In this document: piece by piece, positions 6,951 through 8,556 of the stretch
Layout: every line of letters begins with the position of its first letter
Position numbering within the stretch: the first letter of the stretch is position 1
Assembly (NCBI GenBank): GCA_016297945.1
Contig: JAEDFR010000097.1
Location: 1-8,556 of the forward strand
Length of the DNA stretch: 8,556 nt
Reading direction: 5' to 3'
Source: Lachnospiraceae bacterium
GTDB taxonomy: Bacteria; Bacillota; Clostridia; Lachnospirales; Lachnospiraceae
Translations under genes and position numbers: made by a program
Notes under the pieces: generated by a model
Databases searched by the model: none
What the model saw: only the letters and a program-made list of their open reading frames with translations
What the model was told of the DNA's origin: nothing

Positions 6951-8282
6951 ATGGGACTTGGAGTAATGAAGCGAAAAATGAAATATGGGCTTATGCCATT
7001 TCTTATTTTGATGGGAATGCTATTTTGGCCGTTTACACTGAACGCAACGGAAATTGCAGAGAAAAGCGTTTCTGAAAATGACATTGTTGTTGTCATTGAT
7101 CCCGGACACGGAGGAAAAAATGCGGGAGCGATTTATGGTGGTTATATTGAAAAGACCCTGACGCTCAATACTGCAAAAGCTTTGAAAGAAGAATTGGAAA
7201 AATATGATGGCATAAAGGTGTATCTGACACGGGAAAGTGATGTGGATATGGAACTGGGAGAGCGGGCCGCATTTGCAAAAGAAGTAGATGCGGATCTTTT
7301 GTTAAGTCTGCATTATAATATGTCAGAACTCCACAAACTGTTTGGAACAGAGTGTTGGATTTCGGCATTTGGAAGATGTTATGCGGTTGGAAGGGATTTT
7401 TCGTCAATTGAGTTGGAAGTGTTGACAGCGGAAGGATTGTATGACCGGGGAATCAAGACGAGATTGAACTCGAGGGGGAAGGATTACTATGGCATCATTC
7501 GTTCAAGCACGGCGAATGACATTCCTGCAGTGATTATTGAGCATTGTCATCTGGATCAGGTAAATGACAAGCCTTATATCGATCATAATACCTGGCCGCA
7601 AAAATACGGCGCTTTGGATGCGACAGCCGTTGCCAGATATTTTGGATTAAAATCGGAACAATTGGGAGTGGATTATAGCGATGAAGTGCATGAATCGACG
7701 CTTGTTCCGACTGAGAGAATGTCTCCGGATGATACGCCGCCGGAGTGGTGTGAAGCAGAAGTGATACAGGTGAATGAACAAACCGGCATGATCCGGGGAA
7801 AGTTGTCTGCATATGATCCGGACAGTAAAATTCTATATTATACCGTCAGCTTTAATAATGGAAAAAAGTTTGGTGAATATTATAAATATGAGCCGGACGA
7901 AAACGGAGAAGTATATTTTGAAGTACAGGCTCCGAATAAGAAAAGGACACGTCTGGTCGTTGCGGCTCTAAATATGTATGGCGGTATGACCAAAAGCGAA
8001 TTGTTGTATGTAGGACGTCTTACTTACCTGCCGGATGAAGAAGCTGTGGAGGAAACAAGTTCAACAACAACGCAGGCAGCGGACTTAATCGAAGAAAGCG
8101 AAAATCCGGATGTGGATGACGTGCCTGACGATGATGCAGCGCCTTCGAAAAAGGTGCAATCGGTATCATATTTTGCGTTTTGGGTGTTGGTTTTCGGACT
8201 TCCAATTCTGTTGATTGGAGCGATGTGGAAATATTCAATTGACAAGAAAAGGCGAAAAGCTAAGAAAAATGACAAAAATTAA
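6951..8282 (+). CDS. N-acetylmuramoyl-L-alanine amidase, membrane-anchored (Amidase_3)
   Basis: A zinc-dependent amidase that cuts the bond between N-acetylmuramic acid and L-alanine in peptidoglycan, acting outside the cytoplasmic membrane. With the ATG at 6951 it has 443 aa. AGGAG (6941-6945) sits five bases before this ATG; an upstream in-frame GTG at 6906, preceded by GAAAGG, would add 15 residues ahead of the signal sequence and is less likely. Residues 7-32 (KRKMKYGL, then a hydrophobic stretch to LNA) form a signal peptide or N-terminal anchor. The Amidase_3 domain covers about 45-235: zinc ligands His53 (DPGHGG), Glu67 and His121 (SLHYN), catalytic Glu197 (IIEHCHLD). A probable beta-sandwich region follows (about 262-360), then an acidic Ser/Thr-rich linker (about 362-405), a hydrophobic segment (407-428) and a basic tail (KKRRKAKK). 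That tail predicts a C-terminal membrane anchor with the enzyme outside. No LPXTG, SPOR, LysM or SH3 module is seen. It may act in cell separation, sporulation or wall turnover; context does not say which. Confidence 0.9.
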   Translation: MGLGVMKRKMKYGLMPFLILMGMLFWPFTLNATEIAEKSVSENDIVVVIDPGHGGKNAGAIYGGYIEKTLTLNTAKALKEELEKYDGIKVYLTRESDVDMELGERAAFAKEVDADLLLSLHYNMSELHKLFGTECWISAFGRCYAVGRDFSSIELEVLTAEGLYDRGIKTRLNSRGKDYYGIIRSSTANDIPAVIIEHCHLDQVNDKPYIDHNTWPQKYGALDATAVARYFGLKSEQLGVDYSDEVHESTLVPTERMSPDDTPPEWCEAEVIQVNEQTGMIRGKLSAYDPDSKILYYTVSFNNGKKFGEYYKYEPDENGEVYFEVQAPNKKRTRLVVAALNMYGGMTKSELLYVGRLTYLPDEEAVEETSSTTTQAADLIEESENPDVDDVPDDDAAPSKKVQSVSYFAFWVLVFGLPILLIGAMWKYSIDKKRRKAKKNDKN

Positions 8283-8355
8283 AAATAAATTTAATAAAAA
8301 ATAACAAAATACTTTGACGCATTACAGTGAAAAAGGATTGCACGAAAAAAAGTGC

Positions 8356-8383
8356 TTTACATTATTCCTTATTTCGCTATAAT
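8356..8383 (+). promoter_or_regulatory. Sigma-A-type promoter for the last gene
   Basis: TTTACA (8356-8361) and a perfect TATAAT (8378-8383) are separated by 16 bases. Transcription would start near 8390 and read into the gene beginning at 8516 with a leader of about 125 nt. The promoter indicates that this gene is transcribed independently of the amidase. Between the amidase stop and the promoter (8283-8355) the DNA is very A-rich and I see no convincing terminator, so read-through is possible. Confidence 0.7.
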
Positions 8384-8398
8384 TCTTTCATAAAGGGT

Positions 8399-8420
8399 GC
8401 AATGTAGTGGCAATGTAGTG
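8399..8420 (+). repeat. Tandem 11-mer in the leader
   Basis: GCAATGTAGTG occurs twice without a gap (8399-8409, 8410-8420), followed by another GG. It starts about 15 bases after the -10 box, at the very beginning of the transcript. Eleven bases is about one helical turn, so a protein could bind both copies on the same DNA face; an RNA-level role is equally possible. No known site was recognised. Confidence 0.5.
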
Positions 8421-8515
8421 GGAATTGACAGCTGGAAACAATGAACCTTGCACAGGATCTATGCGGTATGCATATGATAAAGTGCATGGAAAGTTAATGA
8501 AAGGTGGCTTTTATC

Positions 8516-8556
8516 ATGATGGTAGTACGTAAGATTTCATTAGGACCCGTTGAAGC
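8516..8556 (+). CDS. 5' end of a protein gene, possibly HPr-like
   Basis: Only the first 14 codons are present (MMVVRKISLGPVEA); the gene runs off the window. AAAGGTGG (8500-8507) lies eight bases before the first ATG and eleven before the second, so the first is preferred. The promoter at 8356-8383 points to it. The start, a short beta strand followed by a Gly-Pro-x-Glu-Ala turn, is reminiscent of HPr-family phosphocarrier proteins, where a strand leads into the G-L-H-A-R-P active-site loop. Here the loop would be G-P-V-E-A with the usual His replaced, so if HPr-like it may be a regulatory variant. This identity is a guess from 14 residues; that a gene starts here is much better supported. 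Confidence 0.6.
   Translation, partial: MMVVRKISLGPVE

Noticed and set aside
8338..8361. GCAC/GTGC hairpin as an amidase terminator
   Set aside because: The stem is only four base pairs and is followed by TTTACATT, which serves better as the -35 region of the next promoter.
8399..8420. MraZ-type GTGG repeats
   Set aside because: The GTGG words are 11 bases apart, but only two copies are clear and the downstream gene start does not resemble MraZ.

Overview
The window looks like a chromosomal segment of a low-to-moderate GC Firmicute, most likely a clostridial gut or rumen bacterium of the Lachnospiraceae type. The grounds are strong AGGAGG-type ribosome binding sites, sigma-A-like promoter hexamers, AT-rich intergenic DNA and the style of the encoded proteins. 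The family-level placement is inference, not something the sequence proves.

Layout. Positions 1-177 are the control region of the first operon: a cluster of AATTATCT repeats and dyads, then a clear -35/-10 pair (99-127) and a strong ribosome binding site. Next come gltB (178-4725) and gltD (4737-6230), a tightly coupled two-gene operon for the large and small subunits of NADPH-type glutamate synthase (GOGAT). Directly against the gltD stop lies the stop of a small convergent gene on the minus strand (6231-6440, 69 aa, unknown function). Its 3' end contains a perfect 10-bp hairpin that can act as the gltBD terminator. A non-coding stretch of about 510 bases follows, dominated by a 220-bp nested inverted repeat (6587-6806) that resembles a miniature mobile element or a large structured RNA/DNA hairpin. 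Positions 6951-8282 encode a secreted N-acetylmuramoyl-L-alanine amidase (Amidase_3 type) with an unusual C-terminal membrane anchor. The last about 270 bases hold a good promoter, a leader of about 125 nt with a tandem 11-mer, and the first 14 codons of another gene, possibly an HPr-like protein.

Function. GltB releases ammonia from glutamine, channels it to 2-oxoglutarate, and makes glutamate with electrons passed from NADPH through the FAD and Fe-S clusters of GltD. With glutamine synthetase (not in the window) this is the main ammonia assimilation route. The amidase cuts the stem peptide from peptidoglycan and has no evident link to GOGAT; the inverted-repeat element separates the two modules. 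No complete, clearly new system is visible. The least explained parts are the 220-bp palindromic element, the small convergent gene with its odd start, and the membrane-tethered amidase.
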